DNA of 21,209 bases from Chloroflexota bacterium (lineage in GTDB: Bacteria > Chloroflexota > Dehalococcoidia > SAR202 > UBA11138), in NCBI GenBank assembly GCA_022566975.1, contig JADFHV010000003.1, positions 1 through 21,209 on the forward strand, given 5' to 3'. The notes below the pieces were generated by a model. The model ran no database searches. It saw only the letters and a program-made list of their open reading frames with translations, and was not told the origin of the DNA. The translations under genes were made by a program, and so were the position numbers. The number at the start of each line of letters is the position of its first letter. The first letter of the stretch is position 1. This document shows positions 1-8,237 of this stretch, one piece after another.

Positions 1-428
1 TTGGTGGCAGCCTCTTTTATCTTCTTGTCCTGCGGCCGGCTCTCCGACGCTCCGCCGACCCGTCACGGGCTGTCAGCGTGGCGGCCGCGACCGAGTTCAG
101 GGCGCTGGTGGACACCAGTATATTCGTCTTGCTGGCGACGGGGATCATTCTTACCTTCAACCGTCTGACCCCCGGTGTCGTAGGGGTGCCGTACGCGGTA
201 ACCCTCGGCGCGAAGATCGTGCTCTCCCTCTGGATGTTCCTCCTGGCACGGGGCCGCCGCCGGGCTCCGCTGCTGGAGGCGCACGGACAGACAACACCGG
301 GGACCACGACGTTACAAAAGATCGCTCGGGGCGTATCGGGCTACAATGCCATCGTGATCCTCGGGATCATCGTCTTCTTGCTGTCGGACCTTCTGAAGGT
401 CCTTTTTGAGATAGCCCTGGAAGGGTAG
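1..428 (+). CDS. CopD-like integral membrane protein, 5' end cut off by the window
   Basis: The reading frame is open from nt 3 to the TAG at 426-428, so the true start lies before the window; an internal GTG at 78 could begin a 116-residue protein but would discard conserved-looking sequence. The first visible residues (GGSLFYLLVLRPAL) resemble the end of a membrane helix in CopD-type copper-resistance and related small membrane proteins. Three more hydrophobic segments follow (around ALVDTSIFVLLATGIILTFN, the AKIVLSLWMFLLA stretch, and the C-terminal IVILGIIVFLLSDLLKVLF), giving about four visible membrane passes. The loop between the last two is basic and hydrophilic. The gene lies 24 bp before the Trm112-like gene and probably shares its transcript. 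The family call rests on the short opening motif and overall pattern only; no copper-binding residues can be judged from this fragment, so transport of copper is not claimed. Confidence 0.5.
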   Translation, partial: GGSLFYLLVLRPALRRSADPSRAVSVAAATEFRALVDTSIFVLLATGIILTFNRLTPGVVGVPYAVTLGAKIVLSLWMFLLARGRRRAPLLEAHGQTTPGTTTLQKIARGVSGYNAIVILGIIVFLLSDLLKVLFEIALEG

Positions 429-452
429 CTGCGTTGGGAGTCTGAGCGAACA

Positions 453-635
453 ATGAAACGCGAGCTGATGGACATACTGGCCTGCCCGGTGTGCAGGGGC
501 ACGCTGTCATTGGAGGCCACCGAGGAGGAGGGGGACGAGGTAGTCCAGGGAAGTCTTACCTGCGAATCGTGCGGGCAGACCTACCCAATCGAGGACACCA
601 TTCCCAATCTTCTACCGCCGGAGCTGAGGGAGTAG
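453..635 (+). CDS. Trm112-like small zinc-binding protein
   Basis: This 60-residue protein has the layout of the Trm112/UPF0434 family. It has an N-terminal helix-like MKRELMDILACP segment, one zinc-type pair C11-x2-C14, an acidic insert, a second pair C37-x2-C40, and the family-typical end QTYPIEDTIPNLLPPE. Members are small partners of methyltransferases acting on tRNA, rRNA or translation factors in eukaryotes and archaea; in bacteria the role is mostly unassigned, so no partner is named here. The ATG at 453 is preceded by a GGAG about 10 nt upstream, and the length matches the family. It follows the membrane protein gene by 24 bp. Downstream, at 666-700, is an imperfect GC-rich hairpin that could end the transcript, but there is no clear T-tract. 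Confidence 0.85.
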   Translation: MKRELMDILACPVCRGTLSLEATEEEGDEVVQGSLTCESCGQTYPIEDTIPNLLPPELRE

Positions 636-679
636 GGGCGGCTGCGGCCGACGCGGGCGTAATGGGGAGCCCGGCCCCG

Positions 680-711
680 GATTCTTCGTCGCGGGGCTCC
701 TCAGAATGACA
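680..711 (-). repeat. Interspersed repeat, inverted copy A
   Basis: On the minus strand this reads TGTCATTCTGAGGAGC and continues to CGACGAAGAATC. The two ends, TGTCATTCTGA and GAAGAATC, are shared with copy B at 764-819 in the opposite orientation, while the interior differs. The pair is separated by about 52 bp and could fold into a long imperfect hairpin. Short 'CATTCTGA...GAAGAATC' elements are known as abundant intergenic repeats in several bacterial genomes. That this is a member of such a family is inferred from the shared ends, not from a genome-wide count. Confidence 0.7.
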
Positions 712-763
712 GTAAGGACGGTCCGGAGAGGACCCGCTACAAGGGCGTAGAGGCCGACTGTCC

Positions 764-819
764 TGTCATTCTGAACCCTTCGGTGTTGCTCAGGATAAAC
801 TCAGTGAAGAATCTGAAGG
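764..819 (+). repeat. Interspersed repeat, copy B, running into the folK 3' end
   Basis: It starts TGTCATTCTGAACCCTTCGG and runs through CTCAGTGAAGAATCTGAAGG. It shares both terminal motifs with copy A (680-711) in inverted orientation but has a longer interior. Its right end overlaps the coding sequence of the minus-strand folK gene: the stop codon and the last residues of HPPK lie inside the repeat. This suggests the element landed at or near the original gene end and replaced its last codons. Confidence 0.7.
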
Positions 820-1313
820 GGTCTGGGGTCCGGTAGTCTTGTGACCTCGCGATCCGCCCCCGATAGCCGTGCCAGTAGCTCCCGCACCGTCAGGCCCAGC
901 ACCGGATGTCGAAGGCCGGGGGCGATCTCCGCCAGCGGCGCCAGGACGAATGAACGCTCGGCCATGGACGGGTGGGGGACCCTGAGCCATCGGGTATTGA
1001 GCGCTGCCCGCCCATGCACCAGGATGTCGATGTCCAGCGCCCGAGGAGCATTGGGGAACGTCCGCCGCCCACCTAGGCTTGCCTCGATCGCTCGAATCTT
1101 CGCCAGGAGGCCGAAGGGGTCCAGGGGGGTCCAGATGGCGCAGGCGGCGTTCAGGAACGGCGGCTGGTCTCTGAAGCCTTGAGGGGCGGTCTCGTACAGC
1201 GACGAGACGGTCATGCTCCTGGACAGGTGCCGGAGCGAGTCCAGTCCCCTCGCGATGTTGGCGGACCGGTTGCCGAGGTTAGAGCCAAGGCCGAGGTGGG
1301 CCTCGAACAGCAT
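801..1313 (-). CDS. folK: 2-amino-4-hydroxy-6-hydroxymethyldihydropteridine pyrophosphokinase (HPPK)
   Basis: HPPK transfers pyrophosphate from ATP to 6-hydroxymethyl-7,8-dihydropterin, making the substrate for dihydropteroate synthase. The 170-residue protein shows the HPPK hallmarks in order: LGLGSNLGNR at the N terminus (residues 7-16), SSLYETAP (37-44), the signature RALDIDILV (91-99) with its metal-binding aspartates, and VPHPSMAERSFVLAPLAEIAP (from 112). The frame stays open further upstream, but the start is the ATG at 1313, which overlaps the folP stop as TGATG; this implies translational coupling and leaves the normal family length. Residues 162-170 (DPRPLQILH) and the stop are encoded at the edge of an interspersed repeat, so the tail beyond about residue 160 is unlikely to be ancestral. 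No folB or folE is visible nearby. Confidence 0.93.
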   Translation of the reverse strand: MLFEAHLGLGSNLGNRSANIARGLDSLRHLSRSMTVSSLYETAPQGFRDQPPFLNAACAIWTPLDPFGLLAKIRAIEASLGGRRTFPNAPRALDIDILVHGRAALNTRWLRVPHPSMAERSFVLAPLAEIAPGLRHPVLGLTVRELLARLSGADREVTRLPDPRPLQILH

Positions 1314-2164
1314 CAGGCCCGCACCCAGCCCCGGACTATTGCATCGCTCATGCGAGCGACCCGGACCATCTCCTTGACGTCGTGTACGCGCACGATGTCG
1401 GCCCCCTTGGCGATGGACAGGGCGACCGTGGCGGCGGTTCCCTCTACGCGGTCGTCCCGCGGCACGTCCAACACCTCGCCGATGGTGGACTTTCGCGACA
1501 TCCCCACCAGCAGGGGACACTCCAGGACCTGAAACTCGTCCAGTCTTCGCAGGACCTCCAGATTGTGCTCGGCGGTCTTGCCGAAGCCCATGCCCGGGTC
1601 CAGGATGATACTGGCCCTGGCAACACCGGCCTCGACGGCGGCGTCGCGCATCCATCGCAGGGCGCCGATGACGTCGGGCAGCAGGTCGTCGTATTCAAAA
1701 TGGTCCTGGTTATGCATGAGGACCACCGGTACCCCTGCCTCGGCGGCGACGCCGGCCATCTCCGGGTCTCGCCTGAACCCCCACACGTCGTTGATCATGG
1801 CGGCGCCGGCCTTTAGCGCCTCCTTGGCGACGCCGGCTTTATAGGTGTCGATACTGACGGGCACCTTGAGGTCCCGTGTGAGGGCCTCGATCACGGGGAC
1901 CACACGGGCTAGCTCCTCATCTTCCGACGTCGGGGCGGCCCCAGTATAGACCACTGGAGGGCGGGTCGACTCCCCGCCCACGTCTATGATGTCCGCCCCA
2001 TACTCCTGGAACTTCAGCGCCTGCTGAAGCGCGGAGTCCACGTCGTTACCGAGCCCGTCGCCGGAGAAGGAGTCGGGGGTCATGTTGACGACACCCATGA
2101 CGTACGTGCGACGGCCCCAGTCGAAGCTTGTGCCGCCGATCTGGGTTGTGCCCAGGCTGCCCAT
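1313..2164 (-). CDS. folP: Dihydropteroate synthase
   Basis: The enzyme joins p-aminobenzoate to 6-hydroxymethyl-dihydropterin pyrophosphate to form dihydropteroate; it is the sulfonamide target. The 283-residue TIM-barrel protein carries all expected motifs: VVNMTPDSFSGDG (residues 25-37), DVGGESTRP (61-69), SIDTYK with D106, the AMINDVWG strand with N125, DPGMGFGKT (189-197), GMSRKS (221-226) and the closing RVHDV (259-263). No key residue is missing. The start is the ATG at 2164, with only a weak ribosome site upstream; the initiator-proximal 20 residues are not conserved and a slightly later start is possible. It is the first gene of a two-gene minus-strand unit, overlapping folK by 1 nt. 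It is divergent from the carboxyltransferase gene, sharing a 152-bp upstream region. Confidence 0.95.
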   Translation of the reverse strand: MGSLGTTQIGGTSFDWGRRTYVMGVVNMTPDSFSGDGLGNDVDSALQQALKFQEYGADIIDVGGESTRPPVVYTGAAPTSEDEELARVVPVIEALTRDLKVPVSIDTYKAGVAKEALKAGAAMINDVWGFRRDPEMAGVAAEAGVPVVLMHNQDHFEYDDLLPDVIGALRWMRDAAVEAGVARASIILDPGMGFGKTAEHNLEVLRRLDEFQVLECPLLVGMSRKSTIGEVLDVPRDDRVEGTAATVALSIAKGADIVRVHDVKEMVRVARMSDAIVRGWVRA

Positions 2165-2316
2165 TCTGGACGTTATCTCGTTTCACCCCCCGGAAGGGGA
2201 GAGTCTAAGGGTCGTATGCCCTGTGCGTGGATGGCGCGAAGCCCTTCGCCTTGCGGCTTCGAGCGCTATCTGGTAACTTGGTTCAAATTATCACGAATGG
2301 CAATGCGGCTTCAATT
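2165..2316. promoter_or_regulatory. Divergent intergenic region between folP and the carboxyltransferase gene
   Basis: These 152 bp separate two genes that read away from each other, so promoters for both must lie here or overlap the coding ends. The right part (about 2270-2316) is richer in A and T than its surroundings, as expected for a promoter. I could not pick -35/-10 boxes with good spacing on either strand. No hairpin or riboswitch-like structure was recognised. Confidence 0.35.
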
Positions 2317-3879
2317 ATGGTGGTCCGTAGGGTAACCGAGCAGAAGCGAGAAGAGCTACGGCGCAAGCGGGAAGAGGCCAAGCTCGGCGGCGGGCAGAGC
2401 CGGATTGAAGCGCAGCACAAGCGTGGCAAGCTCACAGCACGGGAAAGGGTCTCGCTCCTCCTGGACGAGGGTACGTTTGAGGAGCTCGATCCGTTCGTAG
2501 AGCATCGGGCCACCGAGTTCGGGCTCGCCGACAAGCATTTCCCCGGAGACGCCGTGGTCACCGGCCATGGGAAGGTCGACGGCCGGCTGGTATTCGTCTA
2601 CTCCCAGGACTTTACCGTGCTCGGGGGCTCCCTGTCTGAGGCCGTCGCCCAGAAGATCTGCAAGGTAATGGACCTTGCCACTAACAGCGGCGCTCCCGTG
2701 GTCGGGCTTATAGACTCCGGAGGGGCCAGGATTCAGGAGGGTGTGGACAGCCTCGCGGGCTATAGCGAGATCTTTCTTCGCAATACCAGGGCGTCCGGAG
2801 TCGTACCGCAGATCTCCGCAATCCTTGGGCCCGCGGCCGGCGGCGCCACCTACTCCCCAGCCCTGACGGACTTCGTCTTCATGGTCAGCGGCGTCGGCCA
2901 GATGTACATCACCGGGCCCGACGTAATCAAGGCGGTCACCGGCGAGGACGTCAGTCACGAGGAGCTGGGCGGCGCTCAAGCCCACGCCTCCAAGAGCGGA
3001 GTGGCCCACTTCGCCATCGATTCGGAGGAGGAGTGCCTCCAGCAGATCCGCCGCCTCCTCGGCTTCCTGCCATTGAACAGCATGGAGGACCCCCCTAGGC
3101 AGGACGCCTTCGACGATCCCGGCCGGCGCGACGAGCGACTGGCTGAGATAGTGCCTGACAGTCCAAACCAGCCTTATGACATGCTGGAGATCATAACCGG
3201 TGTCGTGGACGATGGCGACTTCATGCAGGTGCACGAGCTCTTCGCTCGTAACATCATCGTTGGCTTAGGCCGCATGGACGGCCGGCCGGTCGGCGTCGTA
3301 GCCAACCAGCCGAGCCAACGGGCGGGTGTATTGGATATCGAATCGTCGGTCAAGGCAGCCAGGTTCGTCCGTTTCTGCGATGCCTTCAACGTGCCACTGG
3401 TGACCTTCGTGGATGTGCCGGGCTTCATGCCGGGAACGTCCCAGGAGTACGGTGGGATCATCAGGCATGGAGCTAAGCTCATATACGCCTACGCCGAGGC
3501 GACCGTGCCGAAGATCAGCGTGTTGATACGTAAGGCCTACGGCGGCGCGTATATCGTCATGAGCAGCAAGGGCCTGAGAGGCGACGTGAACTACGCCTGG
3601 CCGACCGGCCAGGTGGCTGTGATGGGAGCGCAAGGGGCCGTCAGCATCCTGCATAGAAGGGAGATCGACGCGTCGGACCGGCCTCAAGAGCTCCGCGTCG
3701 AGCTGGAGCGTGACTACGAAGACAGGCTGATGAACCCCTACATCGCCGCCAGCCGTGGAATGATCGACGACGTCATAGACCCTATCGAGACCAGGCCCAA
3801 GGTCATCCGGGCCCTGGAGATGCTGGCCAACAAACGAGAGACTTTGCCTCCCAAAAAGCATGGGAGCATCCCTCTTTGA
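2317..3879 (+). CDS. Acyl-CoA carboxyltransferase beta subunit (propionyl/methylmalonyl-CoA type)
   Basis: This is a 520-residue carboxyltransferase of the PccB/MmdA/12S-transcarboxylase family, which moves a carboxyl group between carboxybiotin and an acyl-CoA. The N-terminal crotonase-like half has [16 protein letters not shown], the oxyanion-forming [12 protein letters not shown] (about 131-142) and [12 protein letters not shown] (171-182). The C-terminal half has [34 protein letters not shown] and [14 protein letters not shown], the pattern of propionyl/methylmalonyl-CoA enzymes rather than AccA/AccD acetyl-CoA carboxylase. The frame is open upstream to 2227, but the ATG at 2317 gives the family length and begins the usual charged helix; there is no strong ribosome site. 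The next gene's start overlaps this stop (TTGA). Substrate (propionyl-, methylmalonyl- or acetyl-CoA) cannot be fixed from sequence alone. No biotin carboxylase gene is in the window. Confidence 0.9.
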   Translation: MVVRRVTEQKREELRRKREEAKLGGGQSRIEAQHKRGKLTARERVSLLLDEGTFEELDPFVEHRATEFGLADKHFPGDAVVTGHGKVDGRLVFVYSQDFTVLGGSLSEAVAQKICKVMDLATNSGAPVVGLIDSGGARIQEGVDSLAGYSEIFLRNTRASGVVPQISAILGPAAGGATYSPALTDFVFMVSGVGQMYITGPDVIKAVTGEDVSHEELGGAQAHASKSGVAHFAIDSEEECLQQIRRLLGFLPLNSMEDPPRQDAFDDPGRRDERLAEIVPDSPNQPYDMLEIITGVVDDGDFMQVHELFARNIIVGLGRMDGRPVGVVANQPSQRAGVLDIESSVKAARFVRFCDAFNVPLVTFVDVPGFMPGTSQEYGGIIRHGAKLIYAYAEATVPKISVLIRKAYGGAYIVMSSKGLRGDVNYAWPTGQVAVMGAQGAVSILHRREIDASDRPQELRVELERDYEDRLMNPYIAASRGMIDDVIDPIETRPKVIRALEMLANKRETLPPKKHGSIPL

Positions 3880-4079
3880 CCATCCGCTCGTCGGACCGTG
3901 CAGGACGCGACCCCAAGCTCGTGGCGGCGGTGATGGCTGCCGTGGAGGCCTTTGTGGCCGACGAAGCGCGAGCGGCGAGCCCACAATCCACCGGCGTCGG
4001 AGCCTGGAGGATGGCGGCGCGGCATCCGGTCGAAGGCGCACAGCTCTGGCGCGCCCTTTCATGGAAGGGCCGAGACTAG
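3876..4079 (+). CDS. Small carboxylase-associated subunit (OadG/epsilon-like soluble protein)
   Basis: This 67-residue frame starts at TTG 3876, overlapping the carboxyltransferase stop by 4 nt (TTGA), and ends at 4079. It has a predicted helix [20 protein letters not shown], then a Gly/Ser/Thr linker, then the W-R-M-A-A-R segment and a Trp-containing end. The 'helix, linker, W-x-x-A-x-R' pattern resembles small proteins encoded between the carboxyltransferase and biotin subunits of acyl-CoA or oxaloacetate carboxylase clusters, where they assist assembly. It has no membrane helix, so it is not a full OadG. The overlap and position support a real gene. The assignment rests on pattern and context, and the exact family is uncertain. 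An overlapping frame from 3860 to 4093 looks like a shadow. Confidence 0.6.
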   Translation: MTIRSSDRAGRDPKLVAAVMAAVEAFVADEARAASPQSTGVGAWRMAARHPVEGAQLWRALSWKGRD

Positions 4080-4157
4080 GGCAGCGGGCCTGATCTCTCG
4101 GGTGGTATTCTTGACCGTCTATCGTGTGTCCAATCGCGCCTGTAACGAGGCCTAGCA

Positions 4158-6029
4158 GTGGCTGCCAACCCCATTAAGATCACCGATACGACGTTCCGGG
4201 ACGCCCATCAAAGCCTGATGGCGACACGGCTGCGCATCGCCGACATGGAGCCCATCGCGGCAGACATGGACTCCCTGGGCCTTCACTCGGTAGAGGTGTG
4301 GGGGGGAGCGACGTTCGACGCGGCGACACGCTATCTGGCCGAGGACCCCTGGGACCGGTTGCGTACCTTCAAGAGGCTCATGCCCAAGACGCCGCTGATG
4401 ATGCTGCTGAGGGGCCAGAACCTGGTTGGGTACCGCAACTACGCCAACGACATAGTGGACGCCTTCGTTCAGCGCTCTGCCGAGACGGGCATAGACATCT
4501 TTCGGGTCTTCGACGCCCTCAACGACGAGCGTAACGTCGAGCGGGCCATCGAGGCCATCAAGGCGAGTGGCAAGCACTTGCAGATGGCCATATGTTACTC
4601 GGTTACGGAAGGGCGCATGGGGGGGCCGATCTACAACCTGGACTACTTCGTCGGTAAGGCCAGACGCTTTCAGGAGATGGGCGCCGACAGTATCTGCCTG
4701 AAGGACATGGGTGGGGTGATGGCACCCTATGACGCATACGAGCTGGTCACCACCCTCAAGGAGATCCTCAGCGTGCCCCTCCAGCTCCACACGCACTACA
4801 CCAGCGGCATGGCCTCCATGACGGTGCTCAAGGCAATCGAGGCGGGCATAGACGTGGTGGACGCCTGCCTCGCCCCTCTTGCGCTCCGTACCTCCCAGCC
4901 GGCGGTTGAGCCGCTGGTGGTCGCACTGAGGGACAATGAGCGCCAGACGAACCTGGACCTGGACAAGCTCATCGAGATGGGAGACTACCTCGAGTCTGTC
5001 CTGCCCAAGTACAGCGACCACATGCGGAGCCCTAGAGCGGCCGTGATAGATACCAAGGTCCTGAGTCACCAGATACCCGGCGGCATGGCCAGCAACCTGG
5101 TCTCCCAGCTCCGGGAGGCCGGCGCGCTGGACCGTCTCGACGAGGTGCTCAGGGACATCGTGGTGACGCGCAAGGAGCTGGGATATCCGCCGCTGGTGAC
5201 GCCCGTAAGCCAGATGGTGGGCTCTCAGGCGGTAAGCAACGTGCTGTTCGGCCGCTACAAGATGGTGTCGGGCCAGGTCAAGGACTACTTCTACGGCCTC
5301 TACGGCCGGCCGCCGGCGCAGGTCGATGCGGACATCCAGAGGCTGGTTCTGAAGGACTACGAGAGGGGCCAGGAGCCCACGACCGCCGCTCCATCGGAGC
5401 TTGTCGAGCCAGAGATGGAGAGGGCCCGGGAGGCGGTACGAGAGCTCTCGACGGATATCGAGGACGTCCTGACCTATGCGCTATACCCGACTACGGGCCT
5501 GCGCTTCCTGCGAATCAAGCATGGGCTTGACCCGGTACCCGATGAGATGAAGCCACCGGTGCTCGACGAAGAGGCGCCCTCAGGGTCGGACGCAGTGTCC
5601 AAGACTGGCCCACTTCGAGTGGAGGCCCCGGCTAGAAGCGCGCGCGCCCGGCTCTTTAACGTGTACGTCGGGGACGACTTCTTCCAGATAGAGGTCGACC
5701 CGGCTAGGCCCTCGGGTGCCGTCGTTAGAGGCCCGTCGGCGCGCGTCGAAGCCGTTCCGGCCCAGGCGACCCCCGGTCAGCCAGGGCCTCCGTCGTCCCC
5801 GGCGTCCGCCGAGACGACAACGATAACGGCGCCGATGCCCGGCATTGTGCTCAGGTATGTCGTCGAGGTAGGTCAGAAGGTCGCTGAAGGCGAGTCGGTG
5901 GTCGTGCTGGAGGCGATGAAGATGGAGAACGTTTTGCCTTCCCCGATTGCCGGGACCATCAGCTCCCTGCCCCTGCAAGAAGGGTCAGCGGTCAGGACGG
6001 GCGATGTTCTGGCCGCCATCGCTATCTAG
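4158..6029 (+). CDS. Pyruvate carboxylase subunit B / oxaloacetate decarboxylase alpha-like, with fused biotin carrier
   Basis: A 623-residue protein with three parts. Residues about 5-270 form the HMG-CoA-lyase-like TIM barrel with the metal site: D10/D15 region (TDTTFRDAHQS), K182 in CLKDMGG (the usual carbamylated lysine) and H211/H213 in LHTHYTSGM. Residues about 290-450 are the conserved carboxylase domain (IPGGMASNL; ELGYPPLVTPVSQMVG). After a Pro/Ala-rich hinge (about 530-550) comes a biotinyl domain with APMPG and EAMKMEN, biotin on K588. It interconverts pyruvate and oxaloacetate using carboxybiotin. The GTG at 4158 has an ACGAGG ribosome site. Only 78 bp separate it from the small subunit gene, so one transcript is likely. 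It could be PycB (with a remote biotin carboxylase), the pyruvate half of a transcarboxylase, or a decarboxylase; no OadB-like membrane pump is nearby, which argues against a sodium-pumping decarboxylase. Confidence 0.9.
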   Translation: MAANPIKITDTTFRDAHQSLMATRLRIADMEPIAADMDSLGLHSVEVWGGATFDAATRYLAEDPWDRLRTFKRLMPKTPLMMLLRGQNLVGYRNYANDIVDAFVQRSAETGIDIFRVFDALNDERNVERAIEAIKASGKHLQMAICYSVTEGRMGGPIYNLDYFVGKARRFQEMGADSICLKDMGGVMAPYDAYELVTTLKEILSVPLQLHTHYTSGMASMTVLKAIEAGIDVVDACLAPLALRTSQPAVEPLVVALRDNERQTNLDLDKLIEMGDYLESVLPKYSDHMRSPRAAVIDTKVLSHQIPGGMASNLVSQLREAGALDRLDEVLRDIVVTRKELGYPPLVTPVSQMVGSQAVSNVLFGRYKMVSGQVKDYFYGLYGRPPAQVDADIQRLVLKDYERGQEPTTAAPSELVEPEMERAREAVRELSTDIEDVLTYALYPTTGLRFLRIKHGLDPVPDEMKPPVLDEEAPSGSDAVSKTGPLRVEAPARSARARLFNVYVGDDFFQIEVDPARPSGAVVRGPSARVEAVPAQATPGQPGPPSSPASAETTTITAPMPGIVLRYVVEVGQKVAEGESVVVLEAMKMENVLPSPIAGTISSLPLQEGSAVRTGDVLAAIAI

Positions 6030-6075
6030 ACCCCCAAGGCCCCGATGAGTACACAGCGAGCGGAGGAGTAGAGGA

Positions 6076-7284
6076 TTGCGCAACGCACAGGTGATAGAGG
6101 CCGCCAAGGAGCATTTTGGCGCCGTCGTGGAGGAGCAGCTGCAGAGAGTAGAGCGCCTCAAGCAAGAGGGCGACTGGACCGACTACGGTGCCATCAGTCC
6201 CATCTTAATCGGGATGATAGGTGGCGACGGCATAGGCCCCACCATCAGCGAGGAGACCCAGCGGATCCTTGAGTACCTGCTGCGAGACCAGGTTGAGGCG
6301 GGTAGGGTCGACTTTCGAGTGATAGAGGGCCTGACCATCGACAACAGGGCCAAGCAGCTCAAGTCCATCCCTGACGACGTGCTGGAAGAGATCAAGAAGT
6401 GCCACGTCACCCTGAAGGGGCCCACGCACACCCCGGAGCGGGGCGACGGGTGGCCTAACATCGAGAGCGCCAACGTCTCCATGCGGAGGGAGCTGGACCT
6501 GTTCGCCAACATCCGGCCCGTGCGTCTACCGAGCGAGGGGATCGACTGGACGTTCTTCCGGGAGAACACCGAGGACCTGTACGCGGTGGGAAGCCAGGGC
6601 ATCAACGTGACCCCTGACCTGGCCATCGACTTCAGGGTGATCACGACCCAGGGGTCTGAGCGGATCATCGAGGCGGCCTTCGCCCACGCACGGCGGACCG
6701 GAAAGACCAGGGTCACGGTCGTTACCAAGGCCAACATCGTCAAGACCACGGACGGCAAATTTCTTGATGTGGCGAGGCGTATTTCGAAAGGTTACCCAGA
6801 AATAGAGTGGGACGGCTGGTATATCGACCTCATGACGGCCGCACTGATCAACCCGGCGCGTCAGAAGCAGTTCCAGGTGCTGGTGCTGCCCAACCTGTAC
6901 GGCGACATCCTCACCGACGAGGCGGCGCAGATCCAGGGAGGTGTGGGCACGGCGGGCAGCGCCAACATCGGTAAGAGGTACGGCATGTTCGAGGCTATTC
7001 ATGGCAGCGCCCCGAGGATGGTCCAGGAGGGCAGGGCACAGTACGCCGACCCCAGCTCGCTGCTCCGGGCGGGCGCCATGATGCTGGAGCACATAGGCCT
7101 CAGCGACTTGGGCGCCAGGCTGCACAGGGCCATCGACATATGCGGCCAGCACGAGCGCAAGGTGGTTATGACGGGGCGCGACACCGGGGCCACCAGCAAG
7201 GAGTTCGGCGACTACCTTATGGCCACCGTCGAGGACCCGAACGTGGACGCCCGATGGGAAGAGTACGTAGGAGAACAGGGTTAA
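6076..7284 (+). CDS. icd: Isocitrate dehydrogenase (isocitrate/isopropylmalate dehydrogenase family)
   Basis: This 402-residue enzyme oxidatively decarboxylates isocitrate to 2-oxoglutarate. Substrate residues match isocitrate enzymes: S131-A-N133 and R137 in [14 protein letters not shown]147 in ANIRP, and R162 with Y169 in [12 protein letters not shown]. The distal lysine lies in [15 protein letters not shown], and the metal aspartates in [17 protein letters not shown]. The Ser-x-Asn pair separates it from isopropylmalate dehydrogenase. The coenzyme loop after HGSAP ([13 protein letters not shown]) has neither the typical NADP Lys-Tyr pair nor the typical NAD aspartate, so cofactor preference is left open. 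The start is TTG 6076, with a strong GGAGGAG site 7 nt upstream; the first 40 residues are a charged helix not seen in short homologues. Its TAA overlaps the mdh ATG (TAATG), indicating coupled translation. Confidence 0.93.
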   Translation: MRNAQVIEAAKEHFGAVVEEQLQRVERLKQEGDWTDYGAISPILIGMIGGDGIGPTISEETQRILEYLLRDQVEAGRVDFRVIEGLTIDNRAKQLKSIPDDVLEEIKKCHVTLKGPTHTPERGDGWPNIESANVSMRRELDLFANIRPVRLPSEGIDWTFFRENTEDLYAVGSQGINVTPDLAIDFRVITTQGSERIIEAAFAHARRTGKTRVTVVTKANIVKTTDGKFLDVARRISKGYPEIEWDGWYIDLMTAALINPARQKQFQVLVLPNLYGDILTDEAAQIQGGVGTAGSANIGKRYGMFEAIHGSAPRMVQEGRAQYADPSSLLRAGAMMLEHIGLSDLGARLHRAIDICGQHERKVVMTGRDTGATSKEFGDYLMATVEDPNVDARWEEYVGEQG

Positions 7285-8216
7285 TGCGCAGTAAAGTCAC
7301 GGTGGTTGGGGCGGGAAACGTCGGTGCGACGACGGCCCAACGCATCTTCGACAAGGGCTACGCCGACGTCGTACTCGTCGACATCATAGACGGCCTGCCC
7401 CAGGGCAAGGCCCTCGACATGCTGGAGTCAGGCCCGGTGCTCGGTAGCGATGCCTCCGTGATCGGCACCAACGGCTACGATGAGACCGCGGAGTCCGACA
7501 TCGTCGTCATAACGTCGGGAGTCGCCCGCAAGCCCGGCATGAGTCGTGATGACCTCCTCCTGACGAACATGAAGATCGTCACCAGTGTGGTCCAGGAGGT
7601 GGCCACGCGCTCCCCCGAGTCCATCCTACTTGTCGTGACGAACCCCCTGGATGCCATGGTCCAGAGGGCGTACCAGGTCAGCGGCTTTTCGAGTGCGCGT
7701 GTCGTGGGGATGGCGGGGATACTCGACACGGCCCGCTTCAGCACGTTCCTGGCCGAGGAGCTGGACGTCTCCGTGGACGCGGTATCGGCCTTCGTCCTGG
7801 GGGGTCACGGGGACAGCATGGTCCCGGTGGTGGGCGCCACAACGGTCGGCGGCACACCCATCACCAGGCTGCTTTCCAAGGAGCGTATCGAGGAGATCGT
7901 TCAACGGACACGGGACGGTGGCGCGGAGATTATCTCATTACTCAAGACGGGTAGCGCCTACTACGCCCCGTCGGCGGCCATCACCCAGATGGTCGAGGCG
8001 GTGCTCCTGGACAAGAAAGAGATACTGCCGTGCACCGCCTACTTGGAGGGGGAGTACGGCATCGATGGCCTGTACGTCGGTGTGCCCGTGAAGCTTGGCG
8101 CCGGCGGCGTAGAGGAGATAGTCGAGTTTGACCTTACACCCGACGAGTCGGACGCTCTTCAAAAATCGGCGGCGGGCGTCAGGGAGCTGGTAGAGGTCAT
8201 GGCATCCGCGGCGTGA
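7284..8216 (+). CDS. mdh: Malate dehydrogenase, lactate-dehydrogenase-like type
   Basis: A 310-residue NAD-dependent enzyme interconverting malate and oxaloacetate. The Rossmann motif [10 protein letters not shown] (9-18) is followed by D33, the acidic residue that selects NAD over NADP. The substrate loop [12 protein letters not shown] has R82 and R88; an arginine at the R82 position marks malate rather than lactate specificity. N120 (VVTNPLDAM), D148-x2-R151 (GILDTARF) and catalytic H175 (GGHGDSMVP) complete the active site. The length is that of the tetrameric LDH-like malate dehydrogenases found in Chloroflexi and many other bacteria. The frame is open upstream inside icd, but the ATG at 7284 overlapping the icd stop and preceded by AGGAGA is the clear start. 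With icd and the upstream pyruvate-to-oxaloacetate enzyme it makes a compact TCA/anaplerotic operon. Confidence 0.96.
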   Translation: MRSKVTVVGAGNVGATTAQRIFDKGYADVVLVDIIDGLPQGKALDMLESGPVLGSDASVIGTNGYDETAESDIVVITSGVARKPGMSRDDLLLTNMKIVTSVVQEVATRSPESILLVVTNPLDAMVQRAYQVSGFSSARVVGMAGILDTARFSTFLAEELDVSVDAVSAFVLGGHGDSMVPVVGATTVGGTPITRLLSKERIEEIVQRTRDGGAEIISLLKTGSAYYAPSAAITQMVEAVLLDKKEILPCTAYLEGEYGIDGLYVGVPVKLGAGGVEEIVEFDLTPDESDALQKSAAGVRELVEVMASAA

Positions 8217-8237
8217 ACCGGGACGGAGTAGTTGGGG

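Noticed and set aside
1313..1655. N-terminal extension of folK reaching back into folP
   Set aside because: The extra ~114 residues are Arg/Gly-rich out-of-frame folP sequence; the TGATG overlap start gives the normal HPPK length.
2356..3234. Long open frame of 292 codons on the minus strand inside the carboxyltransferase gene
   Set aside because: It is antisense to a fully conserved enzyme, its product has no recognisable family, and high GC with biased third positions commonly opens such frames.
4080..4157. Promoter with TTGACC at about 4110 before the PycB/OadA-like gene
   Set aside because: No acceptable -10 box lies 16-18 bp downstream; the gene is more simply read from the upstream transcript.
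4152..5069. Open frame of 305 codons on the minus strand inside the PycB/OadA-like gene
   Set aside because: It is a shadow of the conserved TIM-barrel coding region, with His- and Val-rich low-likelihood protein sequence and no start context.
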